A DNA stretch of 64,000 nt from Rotaria sordida. Lineage: Eukaryota > Rotifera > Eurotatoria > Philodinida > Philodinidae. Of the stretch, positions 25,794 through 37,584 are shown piece by piece. A program made the position numbers and the translations under genes. The notes beneath the pieces are model-generated. The model was not told the DNA's origin and did not search any database. It was given only the letters and a program-made list of their open reading frames with translations. Each line of letters begins with the position of its first letter. The first letter of the stretch is position 1. Where the stretch lies: contig CAJNOL010000044.1 of the NCBI GenBank assembly GCA_905250125.1, positions 248,001 to 312,000 on the forward strand, written 5' to 3'.

Positions 25794-26165
25794 TTAATGA
25801 CAACAGTGTTTGTCGACTACAGTCATATCTGTGGTTTTCAAAACATTTGGAGTGTCATGACGAAAACTTAGTCGAACAGTAATATCTTTGAGATTCATTT
25901 TTGGATTGCATTGAAGATAGTGAAAGATATGAAAAATAAAAGACATTTGAACTATCAATGATTCTGGTCGTGACGACGACTTTGTATCGACAATTAACTC
26001 CATATTTCGAATAATAACTGTAATATTATTAAGACTATGAGTGATAGTAATAGTATTCAAAAGAGAAAGAGTTGCCTCATCACAAAAGGAGCTTCCAGTC
26101 TGACATGCACAGAGATTGAGAAGTCGTTGACAAAGTTGAGCTCTTTCTCTTTCAAGAACTTCCAA
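25794..26165 (-). pseudogene. Coding-like fragment, one arm of an inverted duplication
   Basis: An open frame of 123 codons on -, beginning MEVLERERAQLCQRLLNL. Its first ~40 codons are repeated, diverged, in the opposite orientation at 26235-26360 (+), where VLEKERAHLCQRLLNL can be read. No family is recognised. Duplication plus decay suggests a pseudogene fragment. Confidence 0.3.
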
Positions 26166-26363
26166 GACTTTTATAGCGAACTATTCAGCTTGTTCTTATC
26201 TAGCCGTTTCTACAACCAAACAGCTAAATGACACCAAACTGAATAGTTCACCATAACAATTTCGGAAGTTCTTGAAAAAGAAAGAGCCCATCTTTGCCAG
26301 AGACTCCTTAATCTCTATACATGCCTACTTCCAGTGTTTCATTGTAACAATGCTTTCTATTCC
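26069..26363. repeat. Imperfect palindrome (inverted duplication)
   Basis: Arms 26069-26215 and 26225-26363 are reverse complements with roughly one mismatch in five. For example, GCTCTTTCTCTTTCAAGAAC at about 26140 pairs with GTTCTTGAAAAAGAAAGAGC at about 26270. The centre is near 26220. The arms carry the same coding-like stretch, so this is an inverted duplication of former gene sequence rather than a plain MITE. Confidence 0.7.
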
Positions 26364-26666
26364 AACTTGTTGTAACTGCTGACTCACTATCAATGATCAA
26401 AAGCCAAAAGTTGTCTATTAAATTGATTGAGAAGGGAACACAATAACTTAAGGAAGATGTTTTCATCGTTTTTCATAAAGTCTCATTTTTTATTGATGTC
26501 CTTCCGACATATATATTTAAAATAAATATTCTGTGTATAGTATAAGTATTATATTTTGTTTTGACATCATATATTTTTTCAACATTAATTATTTTGTTTT
26601 CGTTCTTTAAAACAACAACAACAAAGATAAATATTTTTTTTTAAAATAAAAATAAAAACAAAACGA

Positions 26667-29138
26667 TTATGTGAAAAGTTTTATCATCATACTAATCAGT
26701 AAAACAAATATTGTAATGAGTAAAACGACAAGTATTGTATTTCCAGTACCAAAATTTTTTTCAATCATTGTAACAAAATTTTGATATATGCTCTTTCGAA
26801 TTGTAGATGTTTCTTGATTACTATGTTGATTTATATTAGTATTGAATTGTTTTAATCTTTCATCATTTGTTATTTCAGGTGGAAATTCTTCAGCAGCTTC
26901 TAAATCTTCTTCCATAACTGATATTATTTTAAAATTTTCTTGTAATGAATCAATAACTGTTGATAATGGTTCATGAATAAGTTGATATGCAGAAATAAAA
27001 ACAGGTCGATTAATATAAATACGACGTGGTAAGATTAATTTATTTATTAAAATATTTTCATTATTATTTGATTCATTATTAATAAGGACTAAATTTAAAC
27101 GAATAAGAATTGAACGAAAAAGATCTTCAATAAAATATTGTCGTATATCATTTCCTGTTGTTTCGGAATAACATGTAAAAAATCGAAGACTTGCACTTCC
27201 ATCAAATTTATAACAAATACGATTTTCATTCGGATATACATCTGATATTGTAGAATCAATTGGTGATAACCATTGAATATCAACAGAATTTTGACTTGTT
27301 TTTGATGATAATTTTAAACTATCTAATGGTAGTAAACGATCATCCATTAATAAAAGACTTTCCTAAATATTTCAAAAATTAAACAATAATTCATACTAAT
27401 ACATTCAATAAATAACATCAATGAATTACAAAATAATTCAACAGAATGTACTCTCATCAAAGGGATGACAAAGTCATAGTTTCAGCTAATAAATCATTTT
27501 TGATTTGAGACTGCATGCATAAGGTAGATCCCAGTGAGATAGGAAATATTTCAAAACGATAACTGCTCTTAGATCTTCCTTCCAGAGTTATAGCCATTTT
27601 ACTGGAATTTTAGGCTACGGTACGGTATGTATCAACAAAATGAATGACAGCATTTTGTCCATAGATACATCTACTCGTGACTAGAATATTCTGAAATTTC
27701 AGCTCGAAAGAATGTTTCTTTCACGAGATATTGAATTTCCAAAAATCTGAGATTCTCACATCATTCGTAGGACATGAGTGATTTTAGAAAATTCAATGTC
27801 TTGCCAAGGAAATATTGTTTTCAGCTAGAATTTTCAGGACATTCTAGTCATAAGTAAATCTATCTGTGGGTCAAATATCGTCATTCAATTTGTTGGTAAA
27901 TACCATCCCATAGTCTAAAATCCCGGTAAAATGGCTTTAACTCTGAAAGAACGGTCTAAGAGCATTTCTTCTTTTGGAAGGCTTCATATCTCAATGGCAT
28001 CTACCTTATGCATAGAGTCCGAGTGCAAGAACGATTTATCACTTAAAACAATTCCTTTGTTAATTGTTGGGAATCATTTGCAAAGAACATCTAGGTTACA
28101 ATTCACTTGTCCAATTTTTACTGATCTCATTTCTAAACATCCAATTTCCAAAATTTTTGTAGAAAGAATCTGTTTGTTCTAATATACTATTTTTTTTGTT
28201 GTATTCAACGATTGATATAAATGATGTTAAGAAGTTTTTCTTTTTGAAATGCTGCTCAAAACCAATTTAACACGAAAGTTTCACAAAAAATGCTGAAAAA
28301 AACGACAAAAAAAAACGTAATAAGTATTCGGACATCCAGATACATCTGACCGTTCTTTTTCTGAACTTCCTTTATGGCTGATCCTTAAGGACAATATATA
28401 TCCTCATAAAAGACTTTAACTTGATTTCATAGAAATTCAAAATTATTTTATAGTGCATTTTATGCATTGAATTCAATTTACTTTAAGATTATCTATATAT
28501 TGTTTCCATTGTTGTTCAAATTGATTTTCAATTAATTTAATATTATTATCATTATTATTTGTTACTGGATTAAGCCATAAATTAAATTGTATTGGAATAG
28601 TTGTTGTCATACACCAAATAGGATTTACTTTACTATCATAAGTTTTCATTTCAACAGGTCGAAAATGAACACTCTCAGAATTCATATCCATTGTTTTAAC
28701 TAACCATTTATTTGCTCCACTACCAAGTTCTGATTGTAATAATATTCTATGTGATGATTGTGCTAAACTCCATGATGAATATAGACGTAATGCACTTTGA
28801 AGAATTTCAAATAAACGTCGAATTTTTAATGTAAAATTTGTTGATTTTAATAGATCATTTTTTGCGCGACAATAAAAACCAATAATCGATACACCAGCAC
28901 ATAATGATGATGTTATTTCAATAATTTTAGCCCATAATTCTTTATTTGTTGATGATGAATCAAAAAATGAATTAATATCAGTTTGTTTTGATGTAATACC
29001 ATCAATTATATAATGAATATAATCACGTTCAAATTTAGTACATTGACCACAAATAAAACCAAAAGAAAATCGATTTGTTGGAAGAGAATCTAATTGAGAT
29101 GTTATTACATCTGTTTCAATAAAAACAGTTCGACCCAT
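26667..29138 (-). CDS. ODR4: ODR-4 homolog
   Basis: Two exons, 28482-29138 and 26667-27362, encode 450 aa, close to the ~450 aa of animal ODR4. It starts MGRTVFIETDV, matching the family's MGRT N-terminus. The in-frame TTG two codons upstream is not the start. ERDYIHYIIDG follows, then a conserved SVxxxGFYCRAKNDLL-like region and a single C-terminal TM (residues about 427-447, TILVVLLITIFVLLISMMIK) preceded by an acidic stretch. ODR-4 in C. elegans is an ER membrane partner of ODR-8/UFSP2 needed to deliver olfactory GPCRs to cilia, and mammalian ODR4 acts with UFSP2 in the UFMylation system. A splice acceptor (attttttag) lies 24 nt before the ATG, and MED9 ends only 102 bp upstream. The 1.1-kb intron holds a foldback element. 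Confidence 0.88.
27485..28050. mobile_element. Foldback element in ODR4 intron
   Basis: The whole ~565 bp folds on itself. CATGCATAAGGTAGATCCCA (about 27514) pairs with the complement of the block ending CTACCTTATGCATAG (about 28014). CTGCTCTTAGATC (about 27563) pairs with GGTCTAAGAGCAT (about 27953). The pairing runs to a centre near 27760. Arms are ~280 bp with no coding sequence. It lies wholly inside the intron 27363-28481. Confidence 0.8.
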
Positions 29139-29240
29139 TGTCAATTAACAAAAAAATTATCTAAAAAATTTGAAAGAATTTTTTCTTTATTTATATACAC
29201 ACACACATATATATATATTTCTATATAAATCTGACAACAA

Positions 29241-29857
29241 TTATGAAAAAAATGAAGAAAGACTTTCATTATTTGTTTCTTGTTGTAAATTAGTATTATC
29301 ATCTGATTGAAAAAGATCATCGTCGTCATCATCATCATCATCATTAATATTCATTGCATTCGTTGAATTTTGTAATGTTCGATTTGTTAAATCTTGTTCA
29401 GTTTCCGATGTAATTCGTCGTGTTTTTGGTGGCATATTTAAGTCAAATTTACACATTTGAATATGTTTTTTAAGTAATTCACTTTTAGATTTAAGTTCAT
29501 TATCAAGTCTTTCAAGTTCCGAACGTTGATCATCAATTGTTGTATCAATACCTTCAACTCGTGATATCATATCATGACATGATTCAAATTGTTTTCGAAG
29601 TTCATCTAATTTTACTTTTAATTCACTTGGATTTTTTTCAAAACTTAAACGAAAAAAAAACAAAACAAAAATTTATTATTTTAATATAATTTAATATTAT
29701 ACCTTTTAAGAATATCACTAAGACGAGGTAAAAAAAGAAATAAATCTTCATCAAAAGTTACTGAAGTTTTTGTTATTGTATTTGAAGATGCTGTAGTTGG
29801 AGCATCAGCTGAATAATTAATTGGTTGTTGTTGTGATTGATTTGAAGAAGAAGCCAT
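29241..29857 (-). CDS. MED9: Mediator complex subunit 9
   Basis: Two exons, 29703-29857 and 29241-29643, give 185 aa. The Ser/Gln-rich N-terminus (MASSSNQSQQQP) is followed by the MED9 core: FLPRLSDILKSFEKNP, then a helix KLDELRKQFESCHDMISRV, PGI-like VEGIDTT, and a coiled coil LDNELKSKSELLKKHIQMC ending KFDL. This is the same layout as human MED9 (FLPLV...LLQKY..LCMFEI). The C-terminal extension contains a run of nine Asp and polar residues. The protein belongs to the middle module of Mediator and acts in RNA polymerase II transcription. A splice acceptor (aataatttag) abuts the ATG directly. It lies between RPL41 and ODR4, all on -. Confidence 0.85.
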
Positions 29858-30042
29858 CTAAATTATTAATTGAATAAACACAATTAACTTTATGATTTTA
29901 TCTTATGCATTGAAAAGACAACAATGAAACATTTATTATTTCTTTATGTTAAAACAAGAATAATAAAAACAAAAAAAAACATATGAAAGATTTTTGAATG
30001 TTCTTATTAGTTTGGATGTTTTGTTGTCTTTGTAAAATAAAT

Positions 30043-30178
30043 CTATTTGCTACGTTCACGCATACGACGACGTTTACGTTTCAAACGACGCATACGTTTC
30101 TTACGCCACTATAAATAAAATAAATACTTTTTAAAAAAATTTTTATGGAAGAAAAATTTATTTTACCTTAGCTCGCAT
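30043..30178 (-). CDS. RPL41: 60S ribosomal protein L41 (eL41)
   Basis: Two coding exons, 30167-30178 (MRAK) and 30043-30108, with a 58-nt intron give exactly 25 aa: Met-Arg-Ala-Lys-Trp-Arg then WRKKRMRRLKRKRRRMRERS and a final Lys. This is the near-invariant, extremely basic eL41 peptide of the large ribosomal subunit, which sits at the subunit interface. It is too short for ordinary gene callers. An acceptor (aacatag) ends 3 nt before the ATG, preceded by an upstream leader exon with a donor at 30251-30252. Together they make a leader intron, or a trans-splice site. Confidence 0.95.
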
Positions 30179-30364
30179 ATCCTATGTTAATGACGAAGAA
30201 TGAAAAATAAATTTTAAAATGTGAATAAAAGAAAAAATATATATCTATTTACCTTTTAATAAATATAAAGGTATTAAAGTGACCAATATGGTAATGAATA
30301 TAATAAAATGATCGTATGTTATTCTTCCCAAACACAACGTTGCCTCAAATTCTGAATGGTACAT
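30168..30364 (-). CDS. Possible small membrane-peptide ORF in the RPL41 leader
   Basis: ATG at 30364 opens exon 30253-30364 and splices (GT 30252/AG 30182) into the RPL41 first exon in another frame, ending at a TAA overlapping the MRAK codons. The product would be 41 aa with one hydrophobic helix (FIIFITILVTLIPLYLL). It may be a real upstream smORF, or only the 5' UTR of RPL41. No family is recognised. Confidence 0.3.
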
Positions 30365-33300
30365 AAGAAAACCAGTAGATTCTGATATTTGAAATTAGAG
30401 TGATAGAGAACTTTCGAAATTTATTTGTTTAAATAATTCAAGAAGTATCTAGTAGATTGCAAACAAATTTTCTTTCAAAGTATTGAAGAAAGAAAAAAAA
30501 CATTCACTTCATCAATGAAGTCAGATGTCGCATACGTACTGTAATAAGCAAATAAATTTGATAAATGTTCACAATTCTACAATCATTTCACTACAGTATT
30601 GAAGATTATGTAGACTTGAGATTTTTAATCTTACTTCTATCGGTCTGAAATTCATTTCATAATCTCTACGCATGAAACGTAAATAATTTAAAAAAAAACT
30701 CTATCAGTCAACGAATAATATTAAATAAAAGAATATTTGTCAAAAACAGTAAGAATTTAACTACGTTTTTTTTTTGCCCCAGTTCTGACGACTTTGACTT
30801 AAGAATGCTACACAATCGATGATCGGATCATGAGAATCACGAGGTCAATGTATAGAAAAGAAGGACAAAATATTGCTTGATTTTTTTAGCAGATTATCTT
30901 CTCAATAATGTCAAACATTATTCAGAAAAAATACAATTTGAATGGATTATCGAATTTGACCATTGAAGAACTTTAGATACGATTAGGATTATCTTGGATA
31001 GTCGTTACAAAATATTTCTTAAAAAAAAATGAATTGTGCTCATATACATTGAAGTAATGCTTTTATAGAACACGGAAAAGAATAATTTAGATACAAGATA
31101 TGTTATTTAATTGAAAATTTTCCTTGGCATTTTACAAGAGATATCATCATATCATGCCAAGTATAAACCTAAACATGAATCTTCCTTTTATTCAAGTTGC
31201 CATGATCGTTTTCATGATTGTACTTGACTGGATTCAATTAAGTTGATCATACAATGGCTTAAAGGACACGAAATATCACGATCATGGTTGATAATAACTT
31301 TATTTTCACTAAATAATTTAAATGTTTTAGAATCTTGATGATTGAAAGTTGTTCGAAATAAAAAGTCCAGCATAAATGGAATGTTTAGCTGGGCTAAAAA
31401 CAAAAGCATCATCAAATGTTAATGGACATTGCTAAAGACAACTTTTAAGATTAACTGAGTTCTCTTGATTACGTTTAGCATCTTTAAGTTTATCTTAAAA
31501 GTATCATTTTTGCGTATTAATTTTATTGATTAGTATAGAATGTCAAGAGACTGAAGTTAGCTTACTATCCAAAACGACTACCACATGTGGCAAAAATTTA
31601 CCAAATTTTTTTCTTTTACAAATACTCCATTGAAAAAAATAACAGTTGTTTCCAATATTCCTGTCAATAGATACGGAATTCAAATCTCTACAAACTTTTG
31701 CTAGTTTTAATTCAGCATGATGGAACAAAATAAATGTATAGACTGCTTTATGTCATTCACTGAATAGCATCTACTTTCTCTATCAACGGTTTTCATATTT
31801 TCAAGGCTCTTTTTAAGTCCAAAGTAGTTATTGAATAGGCTTCACACTTGTAATTGAGTTCCACAATAAATGCATTTTCCGAATTATCTTTAAATGTTTG
31901 ATGACAATTTATATTTCCATAATAGGAATGCATTGTCTAAACGTGCGTTACAAAAACAACGTTATTCACCGATAATTCAAATGTATTTTTCTAGCTGATT
32001 CGCTTTCCAAAGTATTATTTAGGTTTCAAGTAAGGAGACAAATCGTTTCTCGACTAAATTCTGTGCAATGAACCTTATCTGATCACAAGCGACATTTGTA
32101 AAATACTTGTTTTGAAAACGAATAATTCAATAAAGACAATGCCAGTTTTTTCATACTATATGCCTTGATGGCGAATCAAAAGAATGCGTATTAGAAGTCA
32201 TCGTATTATATATAATCGATACAGACTTTCAGTTTTTGACGATCGGTGTCAGTACCTGTATGAATAATTCAGACCGGCCGGTTCAATATCAGTATCGGTG
32301 ACAGTTTCATTTCTATAGTCATTCAATTGATTAAAGAATATGCACTTTAAAAATGAAAGATAATTACATTCATTCATTTTTTAAAATAAATTCACTGGTT
32401 TAAGTTCAACAAGTATTTCGAAGAAACTCAAAAATAAAGATCGGATATCATGGTCATTGAACAATCTATGGATGACTACTTGAAATAAAATTTGTACCGA
32501 TATGGAACTGAACTAGACTAGATCAGCCAGTCGCCTTTACTGTTCCTTATCTCCTTCCTAGCATCGTCAGGTAAGTAATTGCGTTTTGAAAGCTCTATGT
32601 TTCTTTATATAAAAACAATACATTACTAAAAATTGTATGGAAAATAGATGTGATTACCTTAATCACATAACATAACCTATAAAATCTTTTTTCCCGTTTC
32701 ATCATTTTGAAATGAAGCTAGTAGAAGTTTGTGGACGACTAAATTCTGTATATGTTGACCAGAAAGTTCGTATCGTTTATTATTTGTCCAATTGAATCTT
32801 TGCAAAAGAAAGATTTTTGCCAAACTTTTACCACATCTTATTTTACTTTGATAGAATCAAGCATTTGAGAGAATAATAAAAGAAAATTCAAAAAATATTC
32901 ATAGTACTGAATAAAAAACATCAATAACATACTTAAGTTGTCCAAGAATAGTTTTTGATGATGAATACTAGAATAGCTGGACATGTCAAATATTGTTTTT
33001 GCTTGATTAAATAATTTTTTTTACATTTTATGTTATGAATTTGTTTTTCAATTATGAGTGCGCGTGTATATAGAACAGCTCTTAATTTATTGTGAAGAAT
33101 ACATAATCATTTTTTTCTTTTTTTAAATCGCTTTTTTGATATCTTAACATATCCCAACAAAAATTTTAAATAAACAAGCTAGTTACAACAATGACATTCA
33201 TATAATTCTTTTATTCAACGTCAAATCAATATAGCAGCCAATGTGGGGCATATCAAAAAAAACAATAATCAAAACAACAAAATTCGCAATTATGTTTGTT

Positions 33301-34099
33301 CTTTATCATTGAAACAATTTAACAAAACAAAACAAAACAAGTTTTAGAAATCATTTGTTTTCATATCATTGATCATCGTTAATTTTTCTAATCGTTGGAG
33401 ATGCTAAAATAAAAGAACATGTTTCTACTCACAAAAGAATGCGCTTGATAATAAAAAGACATATATATAGGTATATACGTATTGGATCTACAAGTTTGAA
33501 GAACTACTGGAATTTCTTGGATTTTTAAAATACCTGCATCAATTCTTTAACAGCTTATACCATCTTCTAACCAGAACTGAACATAGAATACGATAGGAAA
33601 GGACACCAAACAGGACAAAAACAATACTGATTTTTGATTTTCGATCACCCAAGAACATATTCATTGAGGAATTAGTGTGTGGGTGAGAGAAGATGTTCAT
33701 ACTCACTTTCACCTTAGTTCTCAACACGTATCATGTATTAGTGATGATAGTATAGATTATGTGAAAATTGTAACAATATCAAATCAAATACAGGATCGAA
33801 TTCTTCGTCCTGTTTAGTGTTCAGCTCTGCTTTTAACTATATCAGTAGAGATTCATAGTCTCGAGGAGTAAGTTCTAACTTTTAACTTGGTCAGTGTCAT
33901 TGATCTCGTACTCGCCTACATCTCTTCTGCTAATTTTCTTCTATACAGCTTCGCCCAGCATTCGACATACACTATGATTAACGAACAGCTGACTCAGATT
34001 ACTGTTCGCTTCTGTAAATGCCACGAAAATATTCATTGCAAATTATTTAGTTTGTCTCATCTCTTGAACTAAACTCAAGCATTCTTTGTTAGAATCAGT
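30365..34099. other. Long stretch without a supported gene
   Basis: 3.7 kb of AT-rich sequence. It should hold the promoter of the RPL41-MED9-ODR4 cluster near 30.4 kb. Small open frames at 31212-31415, 31543-31728, 33539-33727 and 33887-34072 show no family resemblance and no clean exon structure. An ACAAA-type microsatellite (aacaaaacaaaacaaaac) sits near 33320. Confidence 0.5.
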
Positions 34100-35562
34100 T
34101 TATTCAATTATATGAGCAACTATAATTTGTATCAAATTCGAACTAATAATAATAAGTGATTGATTTAACTTACTATATGTTTGCTTTTGATCTTTACTTG
34201 TTGATTCGATTTTTTTAATAATTTGCAAGATTTTATTTTTTATTTTTGACATTGGTTTATTTCTATTTAATATTTTGATTTTTTTAACTTTTACTTCTGC
34301 CATCGATTGATTCATACGATGTACATCAATAAGATGAGTTCTAAGAGATGATGGTGATAACCAACATCGATTTTGGCATTCAACACGTAGTGGACAAAAA
34401 AAACTTCGTCGTGGATCAATAACCTGTAGATCATTCGGAATTAAACGTTTTGTAACTGGTATTTTCGAATAAACAGCTCTTGCAATAACATTAGCAATTG
34501 GTGTTAATAAACCATGATATTGACGCATATGACTACTTAAATCTGCAAAACATTTTTTCCGACATAAACGATGAAAATGATGTTCTTGATTGAGACCATA
34601 GGCACCATTCACCCATAGTGGACATTGACCAGCAAGTCGATGAATATGAATATTTGTATTCTAAAAAGAATAGAAAATATGCAAAGGATTACAAAACGTT
34701 CTTTTTACGATGCTATAATTATCATCATCAGTGGCAATAATTGTTGTACTACAATAGATAAATAAAAAACAAAAGTAGAATGTCTTTTTTTGTATGAACT
34801 ATAATACTTTTCTGATTGGTTCCTTGCATTAGTACTTTCCATAGCTAAAAAAATACATGTATTAAATTGATATTAATAATAATGATCTACTTTTTCGTCG
34901 GTGATAATCAGTATCTATGATTAAACTGTTCAAATACAAACAATTCATATAGAGATAAAACATACGAATAAACTAAAACTTACTTTTGTAATCGATCGAA
35001 GCCAATAAATAAAGATTCATCTTCTAAAAGATTTTGCTAAAAAATTCTGTTATATTAAAATAAAATTTATACTTTCTACATTCGTTGTCGATGATGAAAT
35101 TTCTTCAATCGGTTCAACTTTAACAATAGCTAATAAAAGACATAAAATATAAAATATATTTTCAAAAACAAAAATTTTACTTAAAGAATCACCACCTGAT
35201 TGTCTTTGTTTTTCGTTAATTGTTTGCTTTAATTTTTCAATTATTAATCGAAATTGTTCAATATCATTTGAATTATTTTCTAATAACGTATTAATTTCAT
35301 TTACTAATTTTTTATAATCATCTAAGTTTTGTTCATATTCATGGCGAATTTTATCTTCATCAATTAATGATGAATAAATTGAATAAAGACGTTTAAGTTC
35401 TAATTGAACAATTTCTAATTGTCGTTTATTATTTTCAACTAAACGATCATGTTCAATCAAATGTTGAAGACAAATCATTTTCATACAATGATGAGCACAA
35501 TCGAATAAACGAACAGCTTTTTCATTACATGATGGATCATCACATCGACCAAATTCTGGCAT
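34100..35562 (-). CDS. B-box-like zinc / coiled-coil / C2H2-like protein
   Basis: Five exons fit in frame: 35181-35562, 35073-35129, 34808-34844, 34709-34748 and 34100-34660 (358 aa). The N-terminus has zinc-ligand spacing like a B-box: C7 x4 C12, C22-AHHC26, C31, H34, H38. A coiled coil follows (about residues 40-120: NNKRQLEIVQLELKRLYS ... EQFRLIIEKLKQTINEK), then an acidic linker with KVEP. The C-terminal exon has two C2H2-like units ending HMRQYHG and SLRTHLIDVHR, and a basic tail. The layout suggests a TRIM-like or nuclear DNA/RNA-binding protein. I do not recognise an orthologue. From memory such proteins form expanded families in bdelloids, which I cannot verify here. Confidence 0.6.
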
Positions 35563-36641
35563 GATTAATGTTGCAAACTACTTAAATTACTGTTCGTTAA
35601 GAAAACTGGGAAAAAATGTTAAATAATAAATAGACGAAAAGAAAAAGACAATTACATCTATATGAACAGAACGAATGAAGTAACCAAATATTTGAAATTT
35701 CCAATAGGAGAATAAATAAAAATATTCTTTGCTGTATCATATAAGCGAGAATTTTATTGCTTTAACTATTCAGTCTGAATAGTCGATATAATTAACATCA
35801 ATACTTTATTATTATACAACGGATGGGCTCAGAATAAAATATCCGCTTTTGTTCTTTGTTTTTGAGGCACTTCACAGTGAGCCAAAGAGTTGGTTCTAGG
35901 CTTCTTCGATAGAAAATTCATTGCTCTAAAAAACTGTCGACTTTGTTTTTGAAATAAAATTTTCTGGTCGACACGAAAATTAAAAGATGAACACCTACTC
36001 AATCGTCCAACTGCAACGATAAAAAAATGATGACAAATTTTCAATAACAGTTCCACTGAGATTTCAAATATGGCGCAATGTTCTCCGTAAAATTCTGCGA
36101 CTTTTGATGTATATTTCAGAGTTTTAGAAAAAAAAATCCTTTTTCGAACAGACCTTTGTTATTGTACTTTTTTAATCCGACATAACCTAAAAGTTTTTAC
36201 TGTTGAATTGAACAGTCACACTGCTTTGTTCAGAATTGAATACTACATCTGATGACATGAGAATATATGTTTTCAAATCATCATCAAAGCGAAAAAAACT
36301 ACTTTTCCCTAGGTAATTCGATGTGCTCTATGTAACCATGCATAGATATCGTGAGAAAAAATTTTGTAGAAATTTTGCATTTCCGGTACCTTATATTTTT
36401 CTTTGGTTCATTATTCTTGCATTCCTTTTCTTCAATATCTACATTGAACTTGTTTACGTAGAAGTATTAGTAATATTTTTTTTGTGTTATTTTTCATGAA
36501 AAAATAATTGATAAAGAAGATATAGAATTGAATATATATATATATATATGAATACAGAAATCCAAAAACGAATTTAATAGATAGCAAATGTGGACATTTA
36601 TTGTAGGTTATTAGTTATATATTGATAAGAAATTTAATTTA
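35563..36641. other. Intergenic, no gene seen
   Basis: 1.1 kb upstream of the zinc/coiled-coil gene. A short TA microsatellite lies at about 36532-36549. The open frame at 35829-36056 has no recognisable family. Confidence 0.5.
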
Positions 36642-37584
36642 CATAGGGTAGTCAAAAAGTTCTGCAACTTTCAAATATTTATTCATAGAGAAAACATTTT
36701 GCTAATCTTTTTACAGTGAATGTTCGAAGTAATTCCCGTGATGTTCAATACAAAGTTTCATACTTTCAATCCATTTCTGAAATGTCTTTTCGTATTCATG
36801 AATAGGTATTGAATTGAGCTCTTTGGATAACACTTTAGCTAACCTTGTAGCATCTGGATATATACCAAGACTACGTTTCAGACAATTGAACAACCAAAAG
36901 TCTAAAGGAGCAAGGTCAAGTGAGTATAGTGGGTGAACCATAACTTTGATTTTCTCCTCTTGAAAATAATTAAGATTGAGAACAATATCTTACATATGTG
37001 ATTCTGCATTTTTATAATGCAAATTTGTGATACTAGTTTTTGATAATGATTTTTTCTTATGTAAATTTTTGACTAAAATCTTCAAGTACTCATCACGATA
37101 GTTTATATAATAACTATGTCTAAGATGGTAGTAACATAATCAATACTAATATATGGATCATTATTCAACAGGTCCTGGACCGCATCAAGATTCTGTTGAG
37201 TCATGACGGATAACGGACGACCATTCCGAAGATTATCGCCTAACGACTCCCGTCCACTTAAAAATCGATGAACCCAATTAGCAACTGTACTACATGATAT
37301 AACACCTTGCCCATAAGCAGCAGTTAATTCATCATGAATTAATGTTGCAGTTAAACCTAATAACAAACGAGCTTTTATATACGAGCGAATACGAAGTTAA
37401 TCGATCTGAAAACCAGGATGTTGAAAAATTCATTAAAGATTTGCCATAACAGGCACTTGTGAAACTATGTATTGGTATTTTAATACATGAGAGGTGTCAC
37501 TATTAGAATAGGCCAACATGAGGAATAAAACCCATTAGGATGAAATTTTAGACAACTGTTTGCAGAACTTTTTGACTACCTATG
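36642..37584 (-). mobile_element. Mariner-family DNA transposon, internally decayed
   Basis: Terminal inverted repeats of about 25 bp, CATAGGGTAGTCAAAAAGTT at the left and CATAGGTAGTCAAAAAGTTC (reverse strand) at the right, are flanked by TA on both sides (36640-36641 and 37585-37586), the Tc1/mariner target. At 943 bp it is shorter than the ~1.3 kb of an autonomous mariner. Two transposase fragments remain on -. 37103-37366 is the paired HTH region (STVANWVHRFLSG). 36711-36941 is the C-terminal part with HPLYSLDLAPLDFWLFN, which carries the third catalytic Asp of the DD34D triad. The middle with the first two Asp is largely lost, so the copy is inactive. The good TIR match suggests moderate age. 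Confidence 0.88.

Noticed and set aside
29139-29144. Upstream TTG as start of ODR4
   Set aside because: ATG at 29138 gives the conserved MGRT N-terminus, and TTG starts are not expected in nuclear genes.
34984-35023. Extra small exon in the zinc/coiled-coil gene
   Set aside because: Including it leads to a stop in the next exon; skipping it keeps the frame through to 34100.
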